From: UBA8752 sp002172485
GTDB lineage: Bacteria > Bacteroidota > Bacteroidia > Flavobacteriales_D > Sanyastnellaceae
Length of the DNA stretch: 64,000 nucleotides
NCBI GenBank assembly: GCA_042089915.1
Contig: JBELJZ010000013.1
Location: forward strand, 3,712-67,711
Direction of reading: 5' to 3'
The notes under the pieces are model-generated. The model searched no databases, was not told the origin of the DNA, and saw only the letters and a program-made list of their open reading frames with translations. The translations under genes and the position numbers were made by a program. Shown piece after piece: positions 8,660 through 19,583 of the stretch; within the stretch, counting starts at the first letter, position 1, and every line of letters starts with the position of its first letter.

Positions 8660-9108
8660 TCTTTGTTGCGGGTGTCCATGGTGATGGTGACGGGGCCGTC
8701 GTTGATGAGGTCGACCTCCATCATGGCGCCGAACCGGCCGGTGGCGACCGGACGCTTGAGGTGGTCTTCCAATTGGCGGACAAAGCGCTCGTAGAGCGGG
8801 ATGGCCGTGTCGGGCCGGGCGGCATGGATGAAGCTCGGCCGTGCGCCCTTTTTGGTCTTGGCGTGCAGGGTGAATTGGCTCACCACCAGCGCCTCGCCGG
8901 AGATGTCGGTCAGGGACCGGTTCATCTTGCCCTCGTCATCGGAGAAGATGCGCATCTCGGCCACCTTCCGGGCGAGCCAATCGGCATCCGCTTCCGCATC
9001 CTCGGCATGCACGCCGAGCAGGACCATCACGCCGGCCCCACAGGACCCGATGACCTCACCTCCTACGCGCACTTCGGCGCGGCTCACGCGTTGAACGACC
9101 ACCCGCAT
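8656..9108 (-). CDS. dtd: D-aminoacyl-tRNA deacylase
   Basis: Dtd hydrolyses D-aminoacyl-tRNAs (and Gly-tRNA(Ala)), keeping D-amino acids out of protein. The 150-residue protein has the typical N-terminus MRVVVQRVSRAEV, the active-site SQFTLHA and the C-terminal loop NDGPVT carrying the cross-subunit Gly-Pro motif. Length matches the family. It precedes the MazG-like gene with a four-base overlap. A possible -7 box (TTAATTTG on the minus strand, 9114-9121) lies five bases before its ATG. Confidence 0.96.
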   Translation of the reverse strand: MRVVVQRVSRAEVRVGGEVIGSCGAGVMVLLGVHAEDAEADADWLARKVAEMRIFSDDEGKMNRSLTDISGEALVVSQFTLHAKTKKGARPSFIHAARPDTAIPLYERFVRQLEDHLKRPVATGRFGAMMEVDLINDGPVTITMDTRNKE

Positions 9109-9113
9109 GCCGG

Positions 9114-9121
9114 CAAATTAA
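9114..9121 (-). promoter_or_regulatory. possible -7 box upstream of dtd
   Basis: On the minus strand TTAATTTG, one mismatch from TAnnTTTG, ends five bases before the dtd ATG and overlaps the stop of the upstream membrane-protein gene. No clear -33 element is seen, so this is weak. Confidence 0.35.
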
Positions 9122-9873
9122 CCGAGGAGGGATTGTGACCACGAGCGGATGGTCTGGAAAACCAGTTTTGCGTCCTCCCATCCTTCGAAGGCCCAACCTT
9201 TCATGAAATGCAACGGGGCATCCAGCCCCGAACCCAAGATGAAAGCCAGGGCGACGCCATATCCGAGCAGAAACGCGGTGGGCAGAAAGGCGATTGAAAA
9301 GGCATGCCCAGCCATTCGGAAATCGGTTTGATTCGGATGAAGTTGTCGCAAATGTCCCGCCAAGCTGACGCCGAGAAGCATTCCGAAACAGGCAGACTCC
9401 CATGTTTTTGGCAGTTGCAGCATGCGCATCAGCGCGATTTCGGCGAGCAACAGCATGGGAATGAAATAGGGCGCGAGGTAGAGCAGCCAGTGGCCAGGTG
9501 GTTGAAACAGAACATGCCCACTTCCGTCTTCACGGACCTTCAATTCACGCACAGGAATGAGGGTGAGCATGGCCACAATGGCATGCAAGGCTTCGTGTTC
9601 AATCGTGGTGATGAACCGCCCCCAACGTGCATGTCGCCACCATGTGAACCACAAGAGCAATGTGGCAGTGAGCGAAACCCAAAGGGGCCACCATGCGGAC
9701 CATGTCAGGGAATCGCCCAGCGAGATGAGCGCCATGGCTGCTGCAGGGAGGCCAATCCATGCGGCGAGGCCAATAGGCCAGCGGAGCCAATCAATCGCGA
9801 TTCGAATGCCGTTTCTCACGGCGCCGAAACTGGAGTTTCTACCCGCACTTGGACGTCTTGAGCGGATGGCCAC
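9118..9873 (-). CDS. membrane protein with HEXXH motif (M50B-like peptidase candidate)
   Basis: A 251-residue integral membrane protein with about five hydrophobic segments. It contains HEALHAIVAMLTLIPV, an HEXXH metalloprotease motif within a hydrophobic stretch, as in site-2-protease-like (M50) enzymes, and a later HPNQTDF that may supply a further metal ligand. This supports a putative intramembrane metallopeptidase, but the family match is weak and a pure membrane protein is possible. The ATG at 9873 overlaps the upstream DUF389 gene by 58 bases; a GTG at 9819 would give a classic four-base GTGA overlap and a 233-residue protein, and may be the real start. Confidence 0.7.
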   Translation of the reverse strand: MAIRSRRPSAGRNSSFGAVRNGIRIAIDWLRWPIGLAAWIGLPAAAMALISLGDSLTWSAWWPLWVSLTATLLLWFTWWRHARWGRFITTIEHEALHAIVAMLTLIPVRELKVREDGSGHVLFQPPGHWLLYLAPYFIPMLLLAEIALMRMLQLPKTWESACFGMLLGVSLAGHLRQLHPNQTDFRMAGHAFSIAFLPTAFLLGYGVALAFILGSGLDAPLHFMKGWAFEGWEDAKLVFQTIRSWSQSLLG

Positions 9874-11294
9874 CGGACCTTGAGCCAGCGGGTCAAGGAG
9901 GCCTCCAAATCGGTTTTCGCCACTGGATTGAGTGTGTCCGACCAGGTGACCACAAGTTGGTCTTGGCTGGTTGACGCATCACTGTCCTCCCTGGAATGAA
10001 CCGCGATGCGTCCCCAACGGACGGAGGAGGCAAAGGGTTGTGTGGCCAGCAATTCTTCGCCGAGGCTTTCGGGCAAACGCGCATCCTGAAGTCGACGGAA
10101 CTCGCCTTCCACCAAGGTCAGTTCTGCCCGGAGTTGCGCCAATTCCTTGTCCTTGGCAGACAAGTCCGCGTAACTGTTCATCATGAGCTGCACTTGGTCC
10201 TGGAGGTCTTCGATGTCCGCCTCATCGATGCTCGTTCGGAACACGGAGAGGACGATGTCGGGGTGCGCAAAGGCCAACTGCTTTTGCCATTCTGCCTCCT
10301 GTTCGTCGGAGATCGGTTTTCCGAGAATCTCCACCCGCAACTCCGGGGGGGCGATGGACCGGTCGATTTCCGCGGTGACCGACGTTCCTGCGAGCGTCAT
10401 GTTGTTGTCCACGAAGTCTCGGAGTGCAGCGTCTTCTCTGCTGTCGACCACGATGCCGAAGAAAATGAAGGCGGAAGGTCCGAGCAGGGCAAGGAAGAGG
10501 AGGGCAGACAAACGCTTGTACCGCCGCTCCACAGCAGGCTCCACGTAGTGCAGAATGGGGAATCGCAGGTAGCGGACGACCACCCAGGTGGAGAGTGCGA
10601 TGAGCGCGGTGTTGATGAGGAACAGGTAGAATCCGCCGAGCAGGAAATTCCATTCCCCATTGGCCAAGCCATAGCCAGCCGTGCACAGCGGTGGCATCAG
10701 GGCGGTGGCAATGGCGACACCGGGAATGACATTGGATTTCTCCTTGCGGGATCCCGCTAGGATGCCGGCCAATCCGCCGAAGAGGGCGACGACCACGTCG
10801 AGTAGGGTTGGTTGGGTTCTCGACAGCAACTCGCTGGATGCCTCGTTGAGGGGCGAGGTAAAGAAGTAGAGGGCGCTGGTGAGGATGGCGAAGCCGACCG
10901 CAATGGTCAGGTTGCTGAGGGCGTTTTTGAATGTGGTGGCATCATTGGTTCCCAAGCCCAAGCCGATCCCCATGATGGGCCCCATCAATGGGCTGATGAG
11001 CATGGCGCCGATGACCACTGCCGTGGAATCTACGTTGAGGCCGATGGAACAGATGATGATGCTGAAGACGAGAATCCACAGGTTGAACCCGCGGAATTCA
11101 ATGTCTTTCTTGATGCCGGCGATCGTCTGTTCCGGATCGGCGAGGTCGATGATGCGGAACCGTGAGATGGCGAGGGGACGCAGAAGGTCAGAGATGCCCC
11201 GAAGCACACTTTGTGCTGTCCCCGAGGGGGTGGGGTTCTCGCTTGGGCCCTGATCAGCGCCGTCCATCGGCTGTTGTGGATCCTCGTTGGACAT
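9816..11294 (-). CDS. DUF389 family membrane protein
   Basis: A 492-residue protein of the DUF389 family. The N-terminal half holds several membrane helices with the typical block SIGLNVDSTAVVIGAMLISP followed by LMGPIMGIGLGLG, then PGVAIATALMPPLCTAGYG. The C-terminal 200 residues form a soluble region with a predicted coiled coil around DEADIEDLQDQVQLMMNSYA. Family members are predicted transporters or channels without an agreed substrate. ATG at 11294 is preferred; an upstream ATG at 11366 would intrude on the divergent purL promoter. It overlaps the HEXXH gene downstream, suggesting cotranscription. Confidence 0.88.
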   Translation of the reverse strand: MSNEDPQQPMDGADQGPSENPTPSGTAQSVLRGISDLLRPLAISRFRIIDLADPEQTIAGIKKDIEFRGFNLWILVFSIIICSIGLNVDSTAVVIGAMLISPLMGPIMGIGLGLGTNDATTFKNALSNLTIAVGFAILTSALYFFTSPLNEASSELLSRTQPTLLDVVVALFGGLAGILAGSRKEKSNVIPGVAIATALMPPLCTAGYGLANGEWNFLLGGFYLFLINTALIALSTWVVVRYLRFPILHYVEPAVERRYKRLSALLFLALLGPSAFIFFGIVVDSREDAALRDFVDNNMTLAGTSVTAEIDRSIAPPELRVEILGKPISDEQEAEWQKQLAFAHPDIVLSVFRTSIDEADIEDLQDQVQLMMNSYADLSAKDKELAQLRAELTLVEGEFRRLQDARLPESLGEELLATQPFASSVRWGRIAVHSREDSDASTSQDQLVVTWSDTLNPVAKTDLEASLTRWLKVRWPSAQDVQVRVETPVSAP

Positions 11295-11373
11295 GTGAAT
11301 GGTCTGCGAAATGGCGTGCACAAACGGTGCTGGCCTTTGGTGTGAACTTAGGCGATGGGGGCGCACCGCTTCC

Positions 11374-11381
11374 TACCTTCG
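11374..11381 (+). promoter_or_regulatory. -7 box upstream of purL
   Basis: TACCTTCG matches the Bacteroidota -7 consensus TAnnTTTG with one change and lies 33 bases before the purL ATG. The identical octamer occurs at 55632-55639. No convincing -33 TTTG is seen. Confidence 0.45.
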
Positions 11382-11414
11382 CGGGACGATTTCGCACCCC
11401 CGACCGTTCGCAAC

Positions 11415-13658
11415 ATGGCCCAACGCGCATCCACTGCCCCCGCCACCCTCGAGCAAGCCCAGGAGATGGGCCTGCGCCCCGAGGAATTCGACCTGATCCA
11501 GGAGATCCTCGGACGGACCCCCAACTTCACCGAGATGTGCATCTACTCGGTGATGTGGTCCGAGCACTGCAGCTACAAGAACTCCATCCAGTGGCTGAAG
11601 ACCTTGCCCAAGGACGGCCCGCACCTGTTGGTCAAGGCGGGTGAGGAGAATGCCGGCATTGTGGACATCGGCGACGGCGTCGGGTGCGCCTTCAAGATCG
11701 AGAGCCACAACCACCCCAGCGCGCTCGAGCCCTATCAGGGAGCGGCCACCGGTGTGGGCGGCATCAACCGCGACATCTTCACCATGGGCGCCCGCCCCAT
11801 TGCCCAGCTCAACTCCCTCCGCTTTGGGGACCTCGAGAACCCCAAGACCAAGTGGCTGCTCGACGGTGTGGTCCGCGGCATCGGCGACTACGGCAACAGC
11901 TTCGGCGTGCCGATCGTGGGTGGCGAGGTCTACTTCGACCCGGTGTACCAGGTCAACCCTCTCGTCAACGCGATGAGCGTGGGTCTGGTCGACAGCAGCC
12001 GCATCATCAGCGCCAAGGCCGGCGGCCCGGGCAACCCGGTCTACATCGTCGGATCCGCCACCGGCAAGGACGGCATCCAGGGCGCCTCGTTTGCGTCCAA
12101 GGACATCACTGAGGACAGCGCTTCCGATTTGCCGGCAGTGCAGGTGGGCGATCCGTTCCAGGAGAAGCTGCTCCTCGAGGCCACCCTCGAGCTGGCCGGC
12201 GGCGACGCCGTGGTCGGCATGCAGGACATGGGCGCGGCGGGCATCACCTGCTCTACCTCTGAGATGAGCGGGGGCGGCGGTGTTGGCATGGACATCCGCC
12301 TCGATCGGGTGCCCACGCGCCAGGCCGACATGGAGCCGTTCGAGATCCTGCTCAGCGAGAGTCAGGAGCGCATGCTCGTGGTGGTGGAGAAGGGCCGCGA
12401 GGCCGAGATCGAGGCCATCTTCGACAAGTGGGACCTGCACGCCGTGGAGATCGGCGTCGTGACCGAGGGCAACACCCTCCGCTATTTCGACGGCGAGGAG
12501 CTCATCGGCGAGGTGCCGGCCGACAGCCTCATCCTCGGTGGCGGCGCCCCCGTTTACGAGCGCGAGTACAGCGAGCCCGGCTACCTCAAGGACATCGCGG
12601 CCTTTGACATCGACAGCATCCCGGAGCCGACTGATTACGTGGCCACCGCCAAGGCGTTGGTCTCCCGCCCCAACCTCGCCTCCAAGCGCTGGGTTTACGA
12701 GCAGTACGACAGCATGGTCGGCACCGTGAACCGGTCCACGAACCGTCCCGGCGACGCCGCCGTGGTGCGGGTCAAGGGCTCCAAGAAGGGCCTTGCCCTC
12801 AGCGTGGATTGCAACGGCCGCTACGTCGAAGCAGACCCGCGCAAGGGCTGCGCCATCGCCGTGGCGGAAGCCGCCCGGAACATCGCCTGCGTGGGCGGCA
12901 CCCCGAGCGCCATCACCAACTGCCTCAACTTTGGCAACCCCTACAACCCCGAGGTCTACTGGCAGTTCGTCGGGGCCATCCAAGGCATGGGGGACGCCTG
13001 CCGCGCCTTCGAAAGTCCGGTGACCGGCGGCAACGTCAGCTTCTACAACCAGACCGTGGACGCCGACGGCACCGCCAAGCCGGTCTACCCGACGCCGACC
13101 ATCGGCATGTTGGGCCTCATGGAGGACGCCGACCGCCAGATGACCCTCGACTTCAAGGACAAAGGCGAGCTCATCTTCATGTTGGGCGAGTCCCGCAACG
13201 ACATCGGGTGTTCCGAGTATTTGTCTGCCATGCACGGGGTTCGGTACAGCCCGGCGCCGCATTTCGACCTTGACTTCGAGGTCAAGTTGCACGCCGCCGT
13301 GCGCCGCTTGATCGACCGCAAGCTCATCGCCTGTGCGCACGATGTGAGCGACGGCGGCCTCTTCACGGCCCTCGTCGAAATGGGCTCTCCGCGCAGCCTC
13401 GGCTTCGACGTGGAGAGCGACAGCGAGGTGCGCCTCGACGCCTTCCTCTTCGGCGAAGCACAAGGCCGCATCGTCATCACCACCACCGAGGCCGACCAGG
13501 AGGACTTCCTCGATGCGATGTCCGAAGCGGGCATTCCGGTCACGCTCCTTGGCCACACGACCAAGGGCAAGTGCGTGGTGGACGGACAGTACTACGGCTT
13601 CATCACCGAATACGAGACGGCCATGGAGACGGCCATCCCGGAGGCCATGGCCCAATAA
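11415..13658 (+). CDS. purL: phosphoribosylformylglycinamidine synthase subunit PurL
   Basis: PurL converts FGAR to FGAM in purine synthesis. At 747 residues this is the small form that works with separate PurQ and PurS; neither is in the window. Visible motifs include WSEHCSYKNS, KIESHNHPSALEPYQGAATG (two ATP/Mg-binding pieces), GINRDIFTMGARPIA, a Gly-rich GGAPVYEREY at the domain junction and AHDVSDGGLFTALVEM in the C-terminal half. The ATG at 11415 removes a 20-residue extension that overlaps the promoter. A PASTA-domain gene follows after 30 bases. Confidence 0.96.
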   Translation: MAQRASTAPATLEQAQEMGLRPEEFDLIQEILGRTPNFTEMCIYSVMWSEHCSYKNSIQWLKTLPKDGPHLLVKAGEENAGIVDIGDGVGCAFKIESHNHPSALEPYQGAATGVGGINRDIFTMGARPIAQLNSLRFGDLENPKTKWLLDGVVRGIGDYGNSFGVPIVGGEVYFDPVYQVNPLVNAMSVGLVDSSRIISAKAGGPGNPVYIVGSATGKDGIQGASFASKDITEDSASDLPAVQVGDPFQEKLLLEATLELAGGDAVVGMQDMGAAGITCSTSEMSGGGGVGMDIRLDRVPTRQADMEPFEILLSESQERMLVVVEKGREAEIEAIFDKWDLHAVEIGVVTEGNTLRYFDGEELIGEVPADSLILGGGAPVYEREYSEPGYLKDIAAFDIDSIPEPTDYVATAKALVSRPNLASKRWVYEQYDSMVGTVNRSTNRPGDAAVVRVKGSKKGLALSVDCNGRYVEADPRKGCAIAVAEAARNIACVGGTPSAITNCLNFGNPYNPEVYWQFVGAIQGMGDACRAFESPVTGGNVSFYNQTVDADGTAKPVYPTPTIGMLGLMEDADRQMTLDFKDKGELIFMLGESRNDIGCSEYLSAMHGVRYSPAPHFDLDFEVKLHAAVRRLIDRKLIACAHDVSDGGLFTALVEMGSPRSLGFDVESDSEVRLDAFLFGEAQGRIVITTTEADQEDFLDAMSEAGIPVTLLGHTTKGKCVVDGQYYGFITEYETAMETAIPEAMAQ

Positions 13659-13688
13659 GCCGGACCGTTTTTCGTTCCCTGACTGCGC

Positions 13689-14498
13689 ATGCGCCTTCTC
13701 CGCTTCCTCATCAGCCGAACCTTCTGGGTCCAATTGGGCGTGGCAGTGGTGTTGGGGGGAATTGGATTCGTCGCGATGAATGTGGGGTTGCGGGCCTTCA
13801 CCCGCCACAGTGAGCGCATTGCCGTCCCAGAAGTTGTCGGCCTGGATCGAACCGGCGCAGCCGTGAGTTTGGAAGCCGCCGGTCTTCGGTCCGTGGTCAT
13901 CGACAGCCTCTACAATGCCGACGGGCAGCCCGGTGCTGTGGTCGAGCAGGACCCCGCCGCCGGCGTGGAAGTCAAGGGCACACGCAACGTGTACCTGACC
14001 GTGTACCGTTCGACTCCGCCGAGCGAACGCCTTGAAATTGAGGAAGGCATGGACGCCAACGTCGCCCGCATCCTGCTGGATGTGAAGGGGTTCGCGTTCC
14101 GGGAGCGGTATGCACCGACCGATGAATTGGCCGGTCTCGTTCTCGGTGTCGAGAGCACGGCAGGGGATTCCATCGGTCCGGATGACCGTTTGCCGAAGGG
14201 GGCGGAGTTGGTGTTGGTCATCGGAGAGCGCACGGAGCAGCAGGTGGTGCTGCCGGACTTGGTGGGACGCTCCTTTGGGCAAGCCACCCGTGCGGTGGAG
14301 GAGGCCGGTTTGCTGGAGGGCCGTTGGCGTTGGTCGCGCCTGGCTTTGGATGCGATGGACACGGCCCGCGCCGTCATTGTGAGTCAACTCCCCGAGTATG
14401 TGCCGGGTCGCCAAGTGCGGGCTGGTTCAGAAATCGACCTTGAGATTTTCTTGCCCGAAATTGAGGGCGTAGAGGATTCAGAATCCCTGTTCGAATGA
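13689..14498 (+). CDS. membrane-anchored PASTA-domain protein
   Basis: A 269-residue protein with one N-terminal membrane segment (about residues 13-33) and three PASTA modules outside the cytoplasm (about 43-108, 110-185 and 186-255). Recognisable PASTA starts are VPEVVGLDRTGAAVSLEAAG and LPDLVGRSFGQATRAVEEAG. PASTA domains bind peptidoglycan fragments in kinases and PBPs; here there is no kinase or transpeptidase domain, as is common for stand-alone Bacteroidota PASTA proteins. It overlaps the next gene by four bases (ATGA). Confidence 0.88.
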   Translation: MRLLRFLISRTFWVQLGVAVVLGGIGFVAMNVGLRAFTRHSERIAVPEVVGLDRTGAAVSLEAAGLRSVVIDSLYNADGQPGAVVEQDPAAGVEVKGTRNVYLTVYRSTPPSERLEIEEGMDANVARILLDVKGFAFRERYAPTDELAGLVLGVESTAGDSIGPDDRLPKGAELVLVIGERTEQQVVLPDLVGRSFGQATRAVEEAGLLEGRWRWSRLALDAMDTARAVIVSQLPEYVPGRQVRAGSEIDLEIFLPEIEGVEDSESLFE

Positions 14499-16423
14499 AG
14501 ACTTTGTCCGCTCGCCTGCTGTTTTTGATGCCCGCCCTGGTGGCGGCTGGCCCCGTTCTCTCCCAAGAAGTGGAGCGGGACCTGCAGTTCGTCCCTGTGT
14601 CGGAGTCGCGGTCCGCAGCGGCCCCGTCTGCCCAGCGTGGCGGTGGCAGCCTGACTTTGCCCTTCTTCGACGATTTCGCGTCGCCCACCTTCGCTGTGGA
14701 GGAGGGACCCGCTGAGCTGGTGCGCTGGTCGGATGCGTCGGCCCGACGTACGATGACGTATGCCATCGATGCCCCGACGATCGGCACGGCCACTTTGGAT
14801 GGCCTGCGGTTCAACGGGTTTCCTTACGCGTTCAATCCGGACGCCACCGGATGGGCGGACACGTTGACTTCCGAGCCCATCAACCTCGCCGGCCGGACGC
14901 CCGAGGACAACATTTACCTGACCTTCTTCTACCAAGGCGGTGGCCGCGGCAATGCGCCCGATGAGAATGACAGCCTCGTCGTGGAGTTTCTCGCGCCGGA
15001 TGGGGGAGATGAATTCGGTTGGACCCAGGTGTGGTCGGACATCGGCGCCGAGATGGACACCTTCGCGTTGGCCGCCATTCACGTGGACCAGCTCGTCCAC
15101 CTGCAGGACGGATTCCGTTTCCGATTCCGCAACCACGGGGCGCTGGCCGGCAACGTCGACCTGTGGCACATCGATTATGTGCTGCTCGACGACAACCTGA
15201 ATCCAGACAACCTTGGCTTCTTCGAGGTGGCTTTCGTCGATCCACGCCATGCCCTCACGGCGCCGTATTCCATCATGCCGTGGTCGCACTTCCTGTCGGA
15301 TCCCGCGACCTTCATGCGCGACAGCATGGAAACCCGTCACCGCAACATGAGCGCGTTTCAGGCGGACAACGTCACCTGTGGCCTCAAGGTCCGCAATGCC
15401 GAGACCGGCGTGGTCGAGGATTTCCTGAATCCTTTCTCCAACACCTTCGTCGCCCCGTTTGAGGTCTTCCAAACGCCGTACTACGTGCAGGAGGGTGCCA
15501 ATGGCGTCGCCGCAAGTGGGTTTGCTTTCAGCGATCCCGGCAACGACACCGCCGCGACCTTCGAGGTCAGCTTGTACGAGGACGCCATCGGCATTCTGGA
15601 GCAGGAGCGGGTTGGCGTGCCCGACAACGACAGCATCGTCTTCGTCCAAACCTTCCGCAATGAGTACGCTTACGACGACGGCACGGCGGAGAAAGCGTAT
15701 GGCCTGACCACGGGGGGTGGAAAGTTGGCGATGCGCTACGACCTCGCGGTGCCCGATACCCTGTATGGTCTGGCCATCCACTTCACGCCGTACTACGACC
15801 AGCAGTCCAACCAGAACTTCCTGCTCCGGGCCTGGGCCGATGACGACGGGATGCCGGGCGAGGAGCTCGGAGAGAACTTCCTGTTTCACCAGCCGGCCTA
15901 CTTCACCGACGGGGCCGATGTGTTCGCTTACTACGAGTATGACGATTCGATTCCGGTGGAAGGCACCGTCCATGTGGGCATGGTGCAGGAAGCGGGTTTT
16001 TCGCTCAACCTGGGATTGGACAAGAACACCGATTACAATTTCACCCGCCTCCACTACCAACTCGGGTTGGGTGCGGAATGGACCCTGTCCACCATTGAGG
16101 GCAGTGTGATGATCCGCCCGGTGTTGCAGGCTGGGGTCGACGACGTGTTTGTCGCCGTCGAAGAGGCCGAGGGTGCAGAGACGCCCTCGGTGCAGGTTTG
16201 GCCCAATCCTGCCCGCGACCGGATGACGGTGCGTTGGGACGGCGCTGAAACGGCGGAACGCTGGACGGTGTTGGACTTGTCCGGACGCGTCCTCGAATCG
16301 GGTCTGTGGCCTTCCAGCGCTGGGCGCATCGAACTGGCGGTCGCCGATTTGCCGCGGGGCATGGCCCTGGTGGTGGTCGAGTCCGCCTCGGGCCGCCACA
16401 TTCAACGCATCGCCCTCCACTGA
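14495..16423 (+). CDS. secreted protein with type IX (type A) C-terminal sorting domain
   Basis: A 642-residue exported protein: signal peptide at residues 1-24 (ending PVLSQ), a long middle with repeated carbohydrate/lectin-like beta-rich blocks rich in Asp, Asn and Tyr, and a C-terminal sorting domain of about 75 residues. The sorting domain has the diagnostic VWPNPARDRMTV, then LDLSGRVLESG and LPRGMALVVVESASGRHIQR, the pattern recognised by the type IX secretion machinery encoded at 19.6-25.5 kb. No catalytic motif was recognised in the middle. It overlaps the PASTA gene by four bases and the pseudouridine synthase by one. Confidence 0.86.
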   Translation: MKTLSARLLFLMPALVAAGPVLSQEVERDLQFVPVSESRSAAAPSAQRGGGSLTLPFFDDFASPTFAVEEGPAELVRWSDASARRTMTYAIDAPTIGTATLDGLRFNGFPYAFNPDATGWADTLTSEPINLAGRTPEDNIYLTFFYQGGGRGNAPDENDSLVVEFLAPDGGDEFGWTQVWSDIGAEMDTFALAAIHVDQLVHLQDGFRFRFRNHGALAGNVDLWHIDYVLLDDNLNPDNLGFFEVAFVDPRHALTAPYSIMPWSHFLSDPATFMRDSMETRHRNMSAFQADNVTCGLKVRNAETGVVEDFLNPFSNTFVAPFEVFQTPYYVQEGANGVAASGFAFSDPGNDTAATFEVSLYEDAIGILEQERVGVPDNDSIVFVQTFRNEYAYDDGTAEKAYGLTTGGGKLAMRYDLAVPDTLYGLAIHFTPYYDQQSNQNFLLRAWADDDGMPGEELGENFLFHQPAYFTDGADVFAYYEYDDSIPVEGTVHVGMVQEAGFSLNLGLDKNTDYNFTRLHYQLGLGAEWTLSTIEGSVMIRPVLQAGVDDVFVAVEEAEGAETPSVQVWPNPARDRMTVRWDGAETAERWTVLDLSGRVLESGLWPSSAGRIELAVADLPRGMALVVVESASGRHIQRIALH

Positions 16424-17466
16424 TGGCGGAAGACACCCCGGAAGCGAACCTGCCCGACGGGGACGAGCTGTTCGAGCACCACCGCATCGTGGCCGACAAG
16501 GGCCAGAGTTTGCTGCGTGTCGACAAGTTCCTCTTCAACCTTCTTCCCAACACGTCGCGCAACCGGCTGCAGATGGCCGCCAAGAGTGGCTATGTGCGCG
16601 TCAATGGCAAAGCGGTCAAGTCCAACTACAAAGTCCGTCCCCACGACATCGTGACCCTCGAGCTGCCGCAGCCTGTGCGGGAGTTCGAATTGATCGCGGA
16701 GGACATCCCCCTCGACATTCGGTATGAAGACGTGGATGTGGCTGTGTTGCACAAACCTGCTGGCCTCGTGGTGCACCCCGGATTCGGCAACTTCAACGGC
16801 ACCTTGGTCAACGGCCTGCTGTACCACTTTGAGCAGCTGCCCACCGCCGAAGGCCAGCCGGCACCGCGGCCGGGTCTGGTCCACCGTCTCGACAAGGACA
16901 CGACGGGCCTGATGGTGATCGGCAAGACCGAGCACGCCATGGTGTCGTTGAGCGAGCAGTTTTTTGAACGCACCACGGAGCGTCGGTACCACGCCCTCGT
17001 GTGGGGGGACGTCGCAGAGGACGGCACGGTGGAAGGCCACATCGGGCGGTCGCACAAGGACCGCAAGGTGCAGGCTGTCTTTCCTGAAGGGGAGGAGGGC
17101 AAGCACGCCGTGACGCACTACCGCGTCCTCGAGCGGTTGGGTCCGGTCACCTTGGTGGAATGCAAGCTGGAGACGGGCCGCACGCACCAGATCCGGGTGC
17201 ACATGCAGTACATCGGCCACCCGCTCTTCGGCGACAAGACCTACGGTGGCGCACAGATTGTGAAAGGATTGCCCAGCGGCAAGTACAATCAGTTCATTGC
17301 CAACAGCTTTGACATTCTGCCCCGCCAGGCGTTGCACGCGAAGTCTCTCGGCTTCACCCATCCGGGCAGCGGGGAGTTCATGCAATTCGAGGGTGAGCTC
17401 CCGGAGGACATGAGCACGGTGTTGGCGCGCTGGCGCCGATACCTCGGGGCCACAACGGCCCCCTGA
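16423..17466 (+). CDS. rluD: RluD-family 23S rRNA/tRNA pseudouridine synthase
   Basis: A 347-residue pseudouridine synthase of the RluA/RluD type. An S4 RNA-binding domain (about residues 30-80, LRVDKFLFNLLPNTSRNRLQ) precedes the catalytic domain with HRLDKDTTGLMV, where Asp157 is the catalytic aspartate, and the later ETGRTHQIRVHMQYIGHPL. S4 plus catalytic domain is the RluD/RluC arrangement; the exact target uridines cannot be read from sequence. ATG at 16423 shares the A of the upstream TGA. It is convergent with the ABC-F gene across a 73-base gap in which I see no clear terminator. Confidence 0.92.
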   Translation: MAEDTPEANLPDGDELFEHHRIVADKGQSLLRVDKFLFNLLPNTSRNRLQMAAKSGYVRVNGKAVKSNYKVRPHDIVTLELPQPVREFELIAEDIPLDIRYEDVDVAVLHKPAGLVVHPGFGNFNGTLVNGLLYHFEQLPTAEGQPAPRPGLVHRLDKDTTGLMVIGKTEHAMVSLSEQFFERTTERRYHALVWGDVAEDGTVEGHIGRSHKDRKVQAVFPEGEEGKHAVTHYRVLERLGPVTLVECKLETGRTHQIRVHMQYIGHPLFGDKTYGGAQIVKGLPSGKYNQFIANSFDILPRQALHAKSLGFTHPGSGEFMQFEGELPEDMSTVLARWRRYLGATTAP

Positions 17467-17539
17467 TTCAGTCGAGTGTCACGCTCAGCGCCCGGGGCAG
17501 GGTTTCCACGGGAACGGCAAATCCGATACAACCATTGTG

Positions 17540-19516
<1,977 letters not shown>

Positions 19517-19532
19517 GGGGCCGGTGGCAATG

Positions 19533-19558
19533 AAAAACGCCCACAAAGGTGGGCGTTT
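19533..19558 (-). terminator. rho-independent terminator of the gldKLMN operon
   Basis: On the minus strand a perfect 10-base stem (AAACGCCCAC / GTGGGCGTTT, 19535-19544 and 19549-19558) with a four-base loop is followed by a run of five T. It lies 26 bases after the gldN stop and 17 bases before the ABC-F ATG, so it should end the gld transcript. Confidence 0.85.
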
Positions 19559-19583
19559 CTCGGTGTTCGTTCAGCGTGGCCGA

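Noticed and set aside
11373..14414. 1013-codon open frame on the minus strand
   Set aside because: It lies antisense to purL and the PASTA gene, crosses their boundaries and has low-complexity His/Ala/Gly/Val composition. It is a shadow of GC-rich codon use.
14384..16420. 678-codon open frame on the minus strand
   Set aside because: Antisense to the type IX cargo gene, whose signal peptide and sorting domain are clear.
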